From assembly GCA_963691705.1 (NCBI GenBank), contig OY829542.1, forward strand, positions 36,442,579-36,506,578: a DNA stretch of 64,000 bases, in the 5' to 3' direction. The position numbers and the translations under genes were made by a program. This stretch comes from Viola odorata. Lineage: Eukaryota > Streptophyta > Magnoliopsida > Malpighiales > Violaceae. How positions within the stretch are numbered: position 1 is the stretch's first letter; each line of letters begins with the position of its first letter. Of this stretch, positions 24,001 to 34,409 are shown piece after piece. The notes beneath the pieces were generated by a model. That model saw only the letters and a program-made list of their open reading frames with translations, had not been told where the DNA came from and made no database searches.

Positions 24001-24526
24001 CGCAACAGGGGCTGTTCTGGTCTCGCGCATTCCACGAACTCTACGAGCAAGCTGTAAAAATAAGAGGAATCACATACAAAAGCAAGGAAAGGATGAAATG
24101 ATAGAGAGCAGAGTTACCTCACTCCCATCAACTCTTTTCCAGCAATCAGGTTATTCACCGTCCCAATCTCTACTATCATCCTCTCTCCCTGCTCTGCTTC
24201 CTCCTTTAGCGCCTCTCCCTTTGGATCGGTCTCTGCTCGGCTCCTCATCTCCACTGGATATGCTGAGCATTTCGACCTCCGAATCCTCATCGTCGTCCTG
24301 CATTCTTCTGATACTCTTCTTCTGGTTCTGGTTCAGGCCGGAAGCTGGCCGCGGAGGCGTGGTTGCAGGGATCTGAGGCGATGATGACTTGGGCTGCTGG
24401 ACGAAATTGACCACGGGCTTGCGTGGATTGGTGGAGGAGGGCTTCTGGTAGTTTAGGTCGCGTTTGGCCTGCTCCTTCAGTGCCATTTGGAGAAGCTCAT
24501 CCTCATCGTCACTGTCGGCTTGACAT
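15046..24526 (-). pseudogene. SEC5: Exocyst subunit SEC5, multi-exon pseudogene
   Basis: SEC5 belongs to the exocyst, which tethers secretory vesicles to the plasma membrane. Recognised exons (- strand): 24,118-24,526; 23,908-24,051; 23,587-23,681; 22,356-22,558; 21,907-22,011; 19,976-20,184; 19,404-19,519; 19,085-19,316; 18,110-18,203; 17,366-17,443; 17,211-17,267; 16,239-16,388; 15,669-15,886; 15,046-15,255. Landmarks: DSDDEDELLQMALKEQAKRD at the N-terminus, KLFLSRIHQDTSSADLEGGA, NIGYCKDELSYELYNKFKSI and TACFAESISLQSVPESAKAA near the C-terminus. Faults: the only ATG near the start (24,526) is one base out of frame; TAA in exon 1 before PDCWKR; TAA and a frameshift in exon 2; frameshifts in exons 19,976-20,184 and 15,669-15,886; and exons for the coiled-coil segment (gap 22,012-22,355) and a long central segment (gap 20,185-21,906) are absent. 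Introns are kept, so it arose by DNA duplication, not retrocopying. Identity is very sure. Confidence 0.92.
21001..21403. mobile_element. MITE-like element inside SEC5
   Basis: 403 bp bounded by CATAGTTTTAAAAACCGAAC and its near-perfect inverse ending CCGGTTTTTAAAACTATG. The interior is rich in GAACCGG/CCGGTTC motifs and holds further inverted repeats, so it can fold along much of its length. It has no coding capacity. Flanks CAAAAAC and CAAAAAG could be a 7 bp target duplication with one change, but this is not certain, so the superfamily (hAT or Mutator-like) is open. It sits where central SEC5 exons are missing. Confidence 0.7.
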
Positions 24527-25054
24527 TGTTGTGTTGGGGTTAGATCAGTTCTGTTAATTTGGAGCTGATCAATTCCCGTGTTGCACAAAAAAAAACTCGG
24601 AGGAGGGAAGGACCAAAAGAATTTAGGTTGGTAAATAATTTTCAAAAGTGCTTTTAAAAGAAGTAAAATGACCATAAAAATATTTAAATATAATTTAACT
24701 TTAAATAAATATTTTTATACACTGATTTTTACATGAATGCATGACTAATTTAATAAGAAAATTAAAAGTAAATTGTCTAGGACATTAATGCAACATATTT
24801 ACGTATAATATTTAAAATATTAGTTTTTTAAAATAATATATATTTAAATAAAAAGAATTCACGTTTCATAAAATAAACAGCATGAACTTACTTCTATAAT
24901 TTTAATCATAATCATCACATTTGTCTTATACAAACAAGAATATTTCTTATTCATAACATATAAAGTTGATATTCACGACTACTTAAGTCCAAAAATATAT
25001 TAATTATCTTGTTTATTCGTCATTAAACTATTAGTTGTTGAGTTACATACTCAT
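24527..25054. other. SEC5 upstream flank, AT-rich
   Basis: Upstream of the SEC5 N-terminal exon the frame stays open to 24,675 but reads unlike SEC5 and is taken as 5' flank. The rest is AT-rich with no coding text. Confidence 0.4.
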
Positions 25055-25388
25055 TCATAAGAAAACGTTGATCATCCATTGTTTTATGTTGGTTTGTGCA
25101 TTGTCATCCACTAGAGGCCCTCCACCAAGTGGAGCTCTTTCGTCGTCTAGAATATTATCAGGTGACACAAAGTCAAGATGCATGTCAAATTTGTCAAAAG
25201 CAGGCCATTCGCCAGGGAGATTCGGAAATTGCGAAGGCTTGGCTCGATCAAGCAGGATCACCTATAAAAGTTCTTCTTATGTACTTGTGTAATGTCATGG
25301 ATACGACAACTATTTTAACTTGTGTTTAAAATGAATATGAAGGCATGTTATTCAATATCTTCCATCTTCTTTTCTACACTCCAAATGT

Positions 25389-26550
25389 TCACTCGATATA
25401 ACCTCTTAATGAAGAATGTAAACAGTTGAAAAATCCTTTGCGTCCCCTTGATACCTCTCCAAGTAGAAATTCACACGAGTGATATCCCATGCACTTATAG
25501 AGCTTAAGATATCCGCTCACATCGGGAGAACCAACCATATAATAATTTCCTAGTAACAAAATACAATAATTATTATAAACCACTCATAAATTATATATAA
25601 CACTTTTAAATAATAATAACATTAATTAATTAAAAATATAATTTAAGTAACTAGTTATAATAATAATAATAATAATAATTGTTATAATAAACAATGTGCA
25701 ACACTTATCAATAATAATAGCAAAACTTCATATTTATACCTCGTGGTGGCTTTGGAAATTAATATTTGGCTTATTTAGTACCCAATTAAAAATGTGAGTA
25801 TCGTGCATTGTTCCCTCCCATCTGGCACAAATATATAAATGAACTGCATATCAAAACTACATACCGCCATGATATTCTAAGTTGGTATGCCCTTTCTACC
25901 GATGAATTTGACTTGATTTTTCAGGGTAACACATGCATAAATATGTGTTCCATCAATTGGACCAATGCAATCCTACAAAAAATTGCAAATTTAAAAAAAA
26001 CTTAAATCAATATATAGTAAAATTATTTTTAAATATTGCATAATACCTTAAAATATGGTATATATCTATTGTTCTTTTAGATTTGTGGCGAGATATCCCT
26101 GAAATGAGAATTACTTGGTTTTATTACATCTTTTGATAGTTGGTAAACCGCTTCAAACACTTCATAAAAACATATGTTGATAGGTTCGCCTAAATGTTGA
26201 AATCGCTCACGTGCTTGACTATTAGAAGCTCCCAAACCAATAATGTATAAAAATATGCATAGCTTTTCTAAAGTTGACATTCTTTGTGAACCCTTTAATC
26301 CATAAGTTGATTCTAACTCTTGACATAAATGGAATATAGTAACGCTATCCATCTTAAACATATTTATTGCTCGATCATCGTGACCAGACCACACCTCTTG
26401 CAACCATTTAAATCTCATCTGAAATGATATCATACATGATTTTTTTTACATGTATGTATAAAAATATGTATTTATAACTATTGTTGTGGTTGATGATAAT
26501 TCCCAAAACATTTCATCATCTTCTTCAAAATTATTGGGCTCATCATCCAT
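25389..26550 (-). pseudogene. PIF/Harbinger (HARBI1/ALP1-like) DDE transposase
   Basis: Start MDDEPNNFEEDDEMFWELSS at 26,550; second exon from a TTTCAG acceptor at about 26,418 to a donor at about 26,048 with MDSVTIFHLCQELESTYGLK and ARERFQHLGEPINICFYEVF (the helical part before the nuclease); third exon from 25,972 with DCIGPIDGTHI, carrying the first catalytic Asp, then GRKGIPT and MAVCSFDMQF; a last block at about 25,389-25,560 with GYLKLYKCMGYHSCEF. A TAA after ISPQI, a TAG after GRKGIPT and a frameshift in exon 3 disable it. The family cuts and pastes the element; ALP1-like domesticated relatives exist, but the stops argue against that here. Confidence 0.8.
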
Positions 26551-27439
26551 ATCTATACACAAACATGAAAAAATAAACTAAAGCATGAGAAATAGTGAAA
26601 ATGCTTGTACCTTTAATTTATTTTCCTACTCAAGTCTTCTCTTTGATAGTCGAGTGTGTACATGAAAAAATAAAACATAAATGAGTAAAAAATCTTACTT
26701 ATGAACTTGCTTGTGAATGCTTTAATAAAATCACATATGAATGAATTTTTTTTATGTGGGTAAGATCAATTATTTCTTTTAGTAAGAAGGTAAATTGGAA
26801 CGAACCACCAATTTATAAATGATATTTTATGGTCTTCCTTGTCAATGTTTATGGGAAGGATCATTAATAAATGAAGGGAAATTCACCACAACAAACTTTA
26901 ATGTATGGTCATTTCAAGCAGTAAAAATTGAGAAGGGAAAAGTGAATTTTTTTCCCTTGCTTTCGTCTTTGTCATTGTCCAAAGAAAACTTGCATGCATG
27001 GTCACTTCTTCAAGCAGTAAACACAAAGCAGGAAAAGGAAAAAAGTGCAATTTCAATACCAAACTGAGGATAAAAAATAACAATTTTTGTGTCAAAGTTG
27101 TGGTATGCTTTTACACTTTTCTGTCTTTTCCTTTTCACCAAAACTAATAAACATGTAATGCAAGAAAGTTCTAGGTTGCTTCTCTCATATAGCAAAACAA
27201 CAAACAACAAATACCAAACATCAAACACCAAACATCAAACACCAAACACCAAACATCAAATGACATTCAACAACATGGTGTATACCGTATCAAAAATTTG
27301 TTCAACCCTCCAATTAAGAAAAACTAATGGCATTCAACACCAATCATTATCACACAAAATCAGTTGCATTAATACAAAAATTAAATTACAAACAATCAAG
27401 AACTTACAACAATAAAGGTTCAATTCCAAACTAGATATA
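26551..27439. repeat. Spacer between transposon genes with a short minisatellite
   Basis: No gene. At 27,196-27,262 there are about five imperfect copies of a 14 bp unit (ACCAAACATCAAAC). The rest is AT-rich. Confidence 0.55.
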
Positions 27440-28410
27440 ACACTGAAAATGAACTTATCTATGTTGCTCATTAAATTTATGCTCCACCCATGCATATTTT
27501 TGTTCTATTGTTAAGAGTCGAGCATAAATTTCTCTCTTCATTTTTTTCTCAATCAAAGTTGTTGCAAAAATAAACATCGCACCATTTGGATCCATAGGCA
27601 ATATTTTCAAATCTTCAAACACTTCCCCGATAATACTTGTAGGAAAAAAAATTCCTCTCCCTTTCTCGCTCCCTCTCCTCCTCTTTCTCTTTCCATTAAG
27701 ATGTTGCAGTATTCCTTATTGAAACTAACCTGATCAAACTCTTGATTTGCTTTAATAGCATTTCTGCTCCTCTAAATTTCCTTTTCCCTTTCTTGTTAGG
27801 CTTGTGTTGTTTAGAGTCACCTTCTTTTGAACCATCCTCATCATCAACAGGTGTGCTTCTTTCATTGGCTGTATGTGATATAACAAACTCACTTGTAGCC
27901 ACAATGCCTCCACACATCGTATCCATTTGATCACAAAGTGCAAGCCTAAAAACCTGAAAATTTGAATTTTCCTACATATAACAACAAAAATTAAAAATTC
28001 AGAAATAATAGTATTAAAAATCTATCATAACAATACATAAACTATAAAAAATGTATTTTACGTTGGATGAATTACTATTATCTTTTTATTCCACCAAGTT
28101 TCATCTGCCCCAATTCTCTGTTTATTATGATCACATCCTAATCTAGTGTCCTTGTGAAACAACTCCTTCTAAAGTTTCCACGCCTTCTTCATTGCATCCC
28201 ATTTATTTTTAAGTTGACCCTTATCATAGTCTAATTTAGACAATTTTTAAATTCAACAATAACAAACACCCACCCTTGTTTACTGAAATGAGTCCCTCGC
28301 CTCATGGCTTTGACAATGACCAGAATGGAAACATCACATAGAATGTGTATTGTTCTGTCATTCCATACAACTTTGGGCCCTTTTTTACATTTCCTTTAGA
28401 TGTCATCTAC
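27440..28410 (-). pseudogene. Myb/SANT-like DNA-binding protein of PIF/Harbinger
   Basis: In the 28,100-28,410 part broken frames give WNDRTIHILCD, GTHFSKQGWVFVIVEF, then QLKNKWDAMKKAW-type text and NKQRIGADETWWNKK, the Myb/SANT-like fold that precedes PIF transposases. An acidic/basic linker follows at 27,696-27,943 (HTANERSTPVDDEDGSKEGD), and the C-terminal helix region near 27,470-27,600 (MDPNGAMFIFATTLIEKKMK). Several stops and frame changes make it non-functional. Its normal role is to bring the transposase to the DNA and nucleus. Confidence 0.65.
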
Positions 28411-28850
28411 AATAATACATGAGATGAAACAAGGTTTAAGTAACAATTAAGAAACAACATATAAACATGAGAGGAATAAAAAATAAATAGACTAAAAGAA
28501 CTAGATAAAATAGCATGGAACTGACCTACAACATGACAAGTTACCACCAATCATATTAAATAGCATAGCACAACTATCCTATACTCCACAGTCTTATACT
28601 GGACAATGTGGGCAAGTTTAGTTAGATATGGCTTAACTTGGACCCAAGCATAAGATACATAAGGTATTTTACTTTAAACAATATTTCAGCAGATACAAAA
28701 CACAAGTTCTCTTTTTGTTGCTTGAGATGCCTTGATTGAGCCTAGCTATACACACTCAGAGAAGAGACCAAATAGATAAGAACAGAATAAGAGCATTTTT
28801 TAAAAATAAATTTTATGTTTTAAACAAATTTGAACAACAAGAGGGAGAAC
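28411..28850. other. Unassigned sequence before a Ty3/gypsy remnant
   Basis: No gene seen. It should hold the leader of the element whose gag starts at about 28,851, but I could not place a primer site or LTR end. Confidence 0.35.
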
Positions 28851-31043
28851 ATGTTGCGTGTTATCGACCCTTTTGGCGTCATCTTCTGCTCTTTAAGCGT
28901 TATTGTAGGCGTGATCGCATCAGCGGTGGTGAGGACCGAGCAACCGCACCATTTGGTGCACCTTCCTCGAGCCAACATGGGCGCGCAGGTGCAATTCCCA
29001 CAAGCACTTATAGATGAAGACCTTAAGAGGGAGTATGGTGGCTCAAATTATGAAGAATTTGAGGATTACAATGCCTACAGTCGAGCAAGGTGGTGATTCC
29101 AAAGGCATGTGAGAGACGAGTCGAGGATTGAAAATACCCTCAACAATATCAAAACCATAATTCTACCATTTTCTGGCCGAAGTGATCCGGATGAGTACCT
29201 TGAGTGGGAGGGAAAAATTCAACAAATTTATGAGTGCAACCACTTTTCAGAGGAGAAGAAAATTAAGGTGGCATCCATAGAGTTCATTGATTATGTCGTG
29301 AGTTGGAGGGAAAAGGAATCAAGAGAGAGGCCAAGAAGGGGCCTAAGGCACTCCACTTGGTAGGAAATGAAGTAAGTGATGCGTGACCGGTTTGTGCCTA
29401 CATCCTATTGGAGAGACTTGCAAAATAAGTTGCACGGGGTTAGGCAAGGCACCTAGACCATGGGTGACTATCACAATAAACTTTAGGCTCTCCTTACCAA
29501 GACCAAGACCAAGACCCAAGAAGATGAGGAGATAACCATGGCTCGGTTTGTGAACGGGTTGAATGCTAAGATTCAATACAAACTTGAGCTTCATGAGTTC
29601 ACAAGCTTGAGGGATATACTCCATTTTGAGCTTAAGGTGGAGAAGCATGAAGCTTCTAAGCCCAAGTCTTCTTCTTCTAGCCATGAGCCAAAATCATTTC
29701 CTAGCCGAGACACCAAGCCATACACCAAAACCTACCCTAGTCATGACAACCTTAGCCCAAACACTTATCCACCTAAAACACCAAGGAATGAGCCTTACAC
29801 TAAGGACTCTAAACCCACATCATCACCAAAAATAGTCCTTCTACATCCTACACTAAACAACCTTACACCGAAACACCATACACTCCAAACCTGAACCAAC
29901 TAGGGAGAACCTCAAGTAACATTGAGTGTTTCAAGTGCCACGGGAGAAGACACATTGCATCCGAGTTGCCTAACCGGCAAGTCATAATGATCTGTGATGA
30001 GATTTATGAGTCCAAAAGTAAGGAGGAAAAGGTGCCAAGTAGGGGCGAGGGAGGGAGGAAAGGGAGATCATAAGTGAGGAAGAGAATGAAGTTAAGGTGG
30101 CCTCGACTTTACCTTTGGTTGTGAAAAGGAGTTTGAGTTACCAAACCAAAGTTGAGGCCGAACCAAGTGAGCAAAGAGAGAATCTCTTCCACATAAGGTG
30201 TGAGGTGCAAGACAAAGTGGTCTCATTGATTGTTGACAATGGAAGTGTTGTACATGCCGCGAGTCACATTCTTGTGCATTAGTTGGGTTTGGTCACCACC
30301 AAACACCCCAAGCCATATGTGCTTCATTGGTTCAATGATGAAGGAAAGGTCGAGGTGAAGGAGCAAGTATCGGTCAATTTTATAATTGCCGAATATGAGG
30401 ACCAATGGCTATGTGATGTAGTGCCCATAGAAGGGAGCCACCTTCTCCTTGGCCGGCCGTGGCGATTTCACCACCAAGTCATCCATGATGGCTACACCAA
30501 CCACTACAATCTCACACACCAAGGCCGAAAATTCAACATTCCTCCTTTGTCACTAACCTAAGTCTACGAAGATCAAAGGACAATGGAAAAGGCTAGTGTT
30601 GAGTTCCATGTAATGCACCATTTATCCAAAGGTGAGGGCTTGAGTGGATTGAAAAATGTGAGGGTGATGGAGAGAAAAATATGAGCAAGAGTGGAAAAAC
30701 AAAGCATGAAAAAAAGTAAGCATGCCGTAGAGAGTGAGAGTGAAAGGAAAGAGAGAAAATTGTAGAAGATGAGTGTGTATGCTAAGGGGAGAGATTTGAA
30801 ATTCACATTGCATGCAAATAAAGTGTGCCTTGTGCTAAGGTACAAAGAGAATTGTTTACAAAGAAACACCACTAACCCTTCTTATCTACCTATTCCTTTT
30901 GTTTCTCTTTTGAAGGAATTTGAGGATGTATTCCTCGCTGAGATGCTAAGTGGGCTACCTCCCATCCGAGGCATTAAGCACCGAATTGACCTAGTGGCTG
31001 GCGCGACATTGCCTTATAGGACCACCTATAGGTGCAATCCGAC
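28851..31043 (+). pseudogene. Ty3/gypsy gag-protease-RT start, decayed and truncated
   Basis: In order: gag start (MLRVIDPFGVIF); capsid text TLNNIKTIILPFSGRSDPDE with YLEWEGKIQQIYEC; a second gag block MARFVNGLNAKIQYKLELHE; a worn zinc knuckle (ECFKCHGRRHIAS, last Cys lost); protease CEVQDKVVSLIVDNGSVVHA, whose DNGS reads like the active-site motif; LLLGRPWRFHHQVIHDGYTN; and the RT start EFEDVFLAEMLSGLPPIRGI and ATLPYRTTYRCNPT. At least eight stops interrupt it. Homology ends at CNPT (31,043), exactly where the Athila LTR begins, so the rest probably lies beyond the right edge of the window. The text is chromovirus-like, but no chromodomain is visible to prove that. Confidence 0.75.
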
Positions 31044-32626
31044 TAATCGTCAGTCAAATATACTTAATATTTATCCTGATGCCTAAATGCACAAAGAAAT
31101 GTGTACAAGTCAAGACAGGGTCGAACCATAGAGATTGAAGGATTAATATGTTAATAAAAATGTATGACAGGGAGAAAGTGCGACAGAGAAGGAACAAGTA
31201 ACACAGGGGGAGGGGTTTAAGTTGATTAGTGAACTAATCAACTCAGGATCAGGAGCTAACAAGACAAATAAGTAAAACTTCCTATCTAGGACATGAAATG
31301 AAATCACAATCTAGGGCTAGATAACTAAACACAATTGGGGGCGAGAAAACAAGAAAATTAATAACAGAGATAATAATCAGATAGAGAGAGAGATCTTAGC
31401 AAAAGGTGTTCTCGGGTTGTTTACTAGGTCAATTAGTCATTAGCACAAAAATATTCCAGACCCATGTACAGACCTGCTATAGGAACCGCGCTTCCACACC
31501 GCATCCCCTACTTACCTTCTTAGATAAAAGTCACCCCCCATTTCCATATATGAGGTGACCTTGACATTTCGCCATCCTCCTAGGCACGAATGCGGGGAGG
31601 CTATACTCAGAACGCCCATGAAGGGGAGGTAAGACAGATCTAGGGCGTGACAACTCAGTTTGTCAGGCTCGCATCACATACCCTAGATGACCATTTACCC
31701 CTAGACAGAGGCCTCTCGCGCTGCCTCCACTAGGTGTCTACTACTATCTTAAGGCTTCGCGTCAGTTATAACCAAGAGAATGACATCACTCATGCAGAAA
31801 TACCAACAATTGATCAAGCCCTTAATATTTCTAGACGATCATGGAATTAATGCGATAAATAATCATGTGTCACAAGAGAATATGTTAAGCATGCATTAGG
31901 CCTCTTAACCGAACCCTACAACCTTTGAAACACCCTTTACTAAGAGGATAGTATTTAGCTACTCAAACTATAATATGAACAGTAAACGATGATGAACATA
32001 CAATAAATAAAAGAGAAGGGTTAGAAGAAACCGAAGAGATCAAATAGTATTAATCAAAAGCTTCCTCTTTATAAAGTTGGCGGCTGCTCCAAAGTGCCAA
32101 GAGGAGAAGATCCCCAGAAATTAGGGTAAAAGAGAGTGATGTATTAATGTCCTAGGTCAGCCGTCCTTACATAAAAACCCTAAAGCTAAGCTTATATAGG
32201 CTAAAACTAGCTAGGGGACAAAACAGCTAAGGGGAGAGAGAAGCAAGGGGAGCTTGACAGCACATGTCCTTTCAAGGGAATATTCTGGGATTTCTAGCGC
32301 GCCTGGTATCTTCTAGAAGCGCTTGGAATCTCGTGCGGATCTTGGAAGATGCTTTGCTTTGGGCTTGGTTTGCGAGAAGAAGTAGACGTATCGCGGGCTA
32401 GAGACAGCTCACTAGTCTGGTTAGCGTCGAGGCCTCGACTACAATCTGGACTTCTGGGCCTTGAAGCGGGAAATCCTCAGGAATACTCCAAAAACTTCTT
32501 TTCGATCTTTTCCTTCTATTGACTCTGATCTGCAATAAAGATAGAAATAAGGGCCAATTAGCAGAATCATGCCCCCGAAAAGGGCTAGAAAAGAAGGTAA
32601 AATCATGCTCATGAGACATGCTATCA
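31044..32626 (-). mobile_element. 3' LTR of the Athila-lineage element
   Basis: On the - strand the LTR starts TGATAGCATGTCTCATGAGC at 32,626, just after a purine-rich stretch (32,627-32,645, GCAGTGTGGGGATG) that serves as polypurine tract. It ends near 31,044 with TATTTGACTGACGATTA, a worn form of a ...TCA end. 31,044 is also the point where the interrupted RT frame stops, which supports the boundary. Length ~1,583 bp. The partner 5' LTR is right of the window, so no target duplication can be tested. Confidence 0.65.
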
Positions 32627-34409
32627 AACATCCCCACACTGCCCTAATGCTCGCCCTCGAGCATTAACAAAATTGGAAAACTACCTCATGTATTGACATG
32701 CATCTTCAACCCCCAACACACAGAATAGACATGCCATCCGACAAACTACACCCAATCAACAAATCTAGACCTAGAAAAACACCTGCATCTGGCTGATAGA
32801 ATAACGACCCCACCAACCAGACTTTCCCAGACCAAGCCTATTCACCAGCAATCTTTACCTAGATATGTGTTTGCACTCACGCTCTTAACGAAATATATTT
32901 TTAGGCTATCACTCAAGAATGCAAATAACACAACACAGGCAGAGTTTGCACGTCAATCCGAGTACTGTAGGTCACATGCGAGGGCAATCTAACAATCAGA
33001 GGCAACTTTGCAGAAAATAATAAAAATAAAAAGAAGATGGGCAGAAAGAAGAGAGGAGTGGAGCGAGATGAAGGAAACCGAGGTGAAGGGAGAAGAGAGA
33101 AAGTAATGGAAAGAGAAGAAAACAAATATGGGGGAGAATTCCTTGGCTTAGAAGAAGGCAAGACAGTGAGCAACACTCGCTGGAGAAGGCTGATGACAAG
33201 GGCTAGACAATGGCTTCGGCTTTCTTCAGTGGGGGAGGTCTGCATTGTGCTTTGGGGGCTCGAATGGCTGCCTTCTGGATTGCCTGATCTGCATTTATTT
33301 GGAAGTATAATAGACATTATTCTTGTTTTTCTGTTTTTTTATATTTTTTTTAGAAGAACCGAAAAGATGAAATAAAAGCAGACAGACCATGCATTTACTT
33401 TTCTTCTTTTTCAGCTCGAAACTTACATCTGCATTTAATTTTCTCTTTTCCTGAACTGGAGATGGGCTGGCAGAGCTTTAAATACTGCTTTGGAGCGCTT
33501 GATTCTAAGGCCTTGGGAATTGACTTTTACTTCCCCACACTTAAATTCTGGAGTGGTGAGGAAGTAACATTGAGATGCTGTCGTGGCCTCGAATCTTGAT
33601 TTCTGCTCTTGCTGTTTCGTACCCTTGATAATATTCTTCCTCCCCACACTTATCTTTTTCGGAATCTAGCCCTTGCCTTTGTGATGAAGAGTGTTACTCA
33701 CATGCTAAGGAAAGGACAATGAAAAGGAGCAAATGGTTAGAAGAGAGTGGAGAATGGGAATCGAGGGCATGAAAAGGAAGAAGAGAGAGAGATAAAATTC
33801 AGAGAGAAAAGAAAGAAAGAAAGAAATTTAAAAATTTGCAAAGTTTCCTCGTCGTTTCGCTGCTTTCCCTCGTCTAATGGTGCCTATACCCAGGAATATT
33901 ATGCAAACCTAGACAGTGCCTAGTCAAGCATTTTCACTTAGAAATAAATAGGCATGAAGCTCAAAAATGCTCACGGGTTCAAATAGTGATTACTGGTGTC
34001 TAGGGCAAGATTGGATATAAGGGCTAGCAGCTCTAAAAATGCATGCTCAGGTATAGATGCGATGAATGTCATGTTTCTTCTATGCATCAGAAATCAAAAA
34101 TACATGCCAACAATGAGGGTTTTAAAACGGGCAGTGGCAAAATTTCCTAGCAAGGACTAAAAGTAAAATCCGAAAAGGTTTGAAAAATCCAAAAAACACA
34201 CAGTCATGCAACAAACAAAAATTTAAACATGCAAACAAACAATCCCTCCCCACACTTAGGTAGCGCATTGTCCTCAATGCGGGAAGGGCACACAAAAAGC
34301 AACTTAAAAAAAAAAAGTACAGTATATCCAAAAATGAAAGCGGTAATAAAAAGAAATTGTTCAGAACCCTCATCGCGGGCAAGAAGTTTAAAATGGTTCG
34401 GGGGCGGGA
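32627..34409 (-). other. 3' non-coding region of the Athila element
   Basis: No gene. Lies between the env-position ORF and the polypurine tract. It repeats the motif CCCCACACT(T) at several places (about 32,632, 33,532, 33,642 and 34,247), otherwise nothing recognised. Long non-coding stretches here are usual for Athila. Confidence 0.55.

Larger units (their letters stand above)
25055..28410 (-). mobile_element. PIF/Harbinger DNA transposon remnant
   Basis: It holds the two genes typical of PIF/Harbinger elements in the same orientation: a Myb/SANT-like DNA-binding protein (27,440-28,410) upstream of a DDE transposase (25,389-26,550), both decayed. A further open segment at 25,055-25,261 (LPGEWPAFDKFDMHLDFVSP text) lies downstream and is of unknown function. 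I could not find terminal inverted repeats or the TTA/TAA target duplication, so the limits given are those of coding text. Confidence 0.75.

Noticed and set aside
24527..24675. Upstream extension of the SEC5 first frame to 24,675
   Set aside because: The added residues do not resemble SEC5 and begin at a non-ATG codon or in AT-rich flank; treated as 5' flank.
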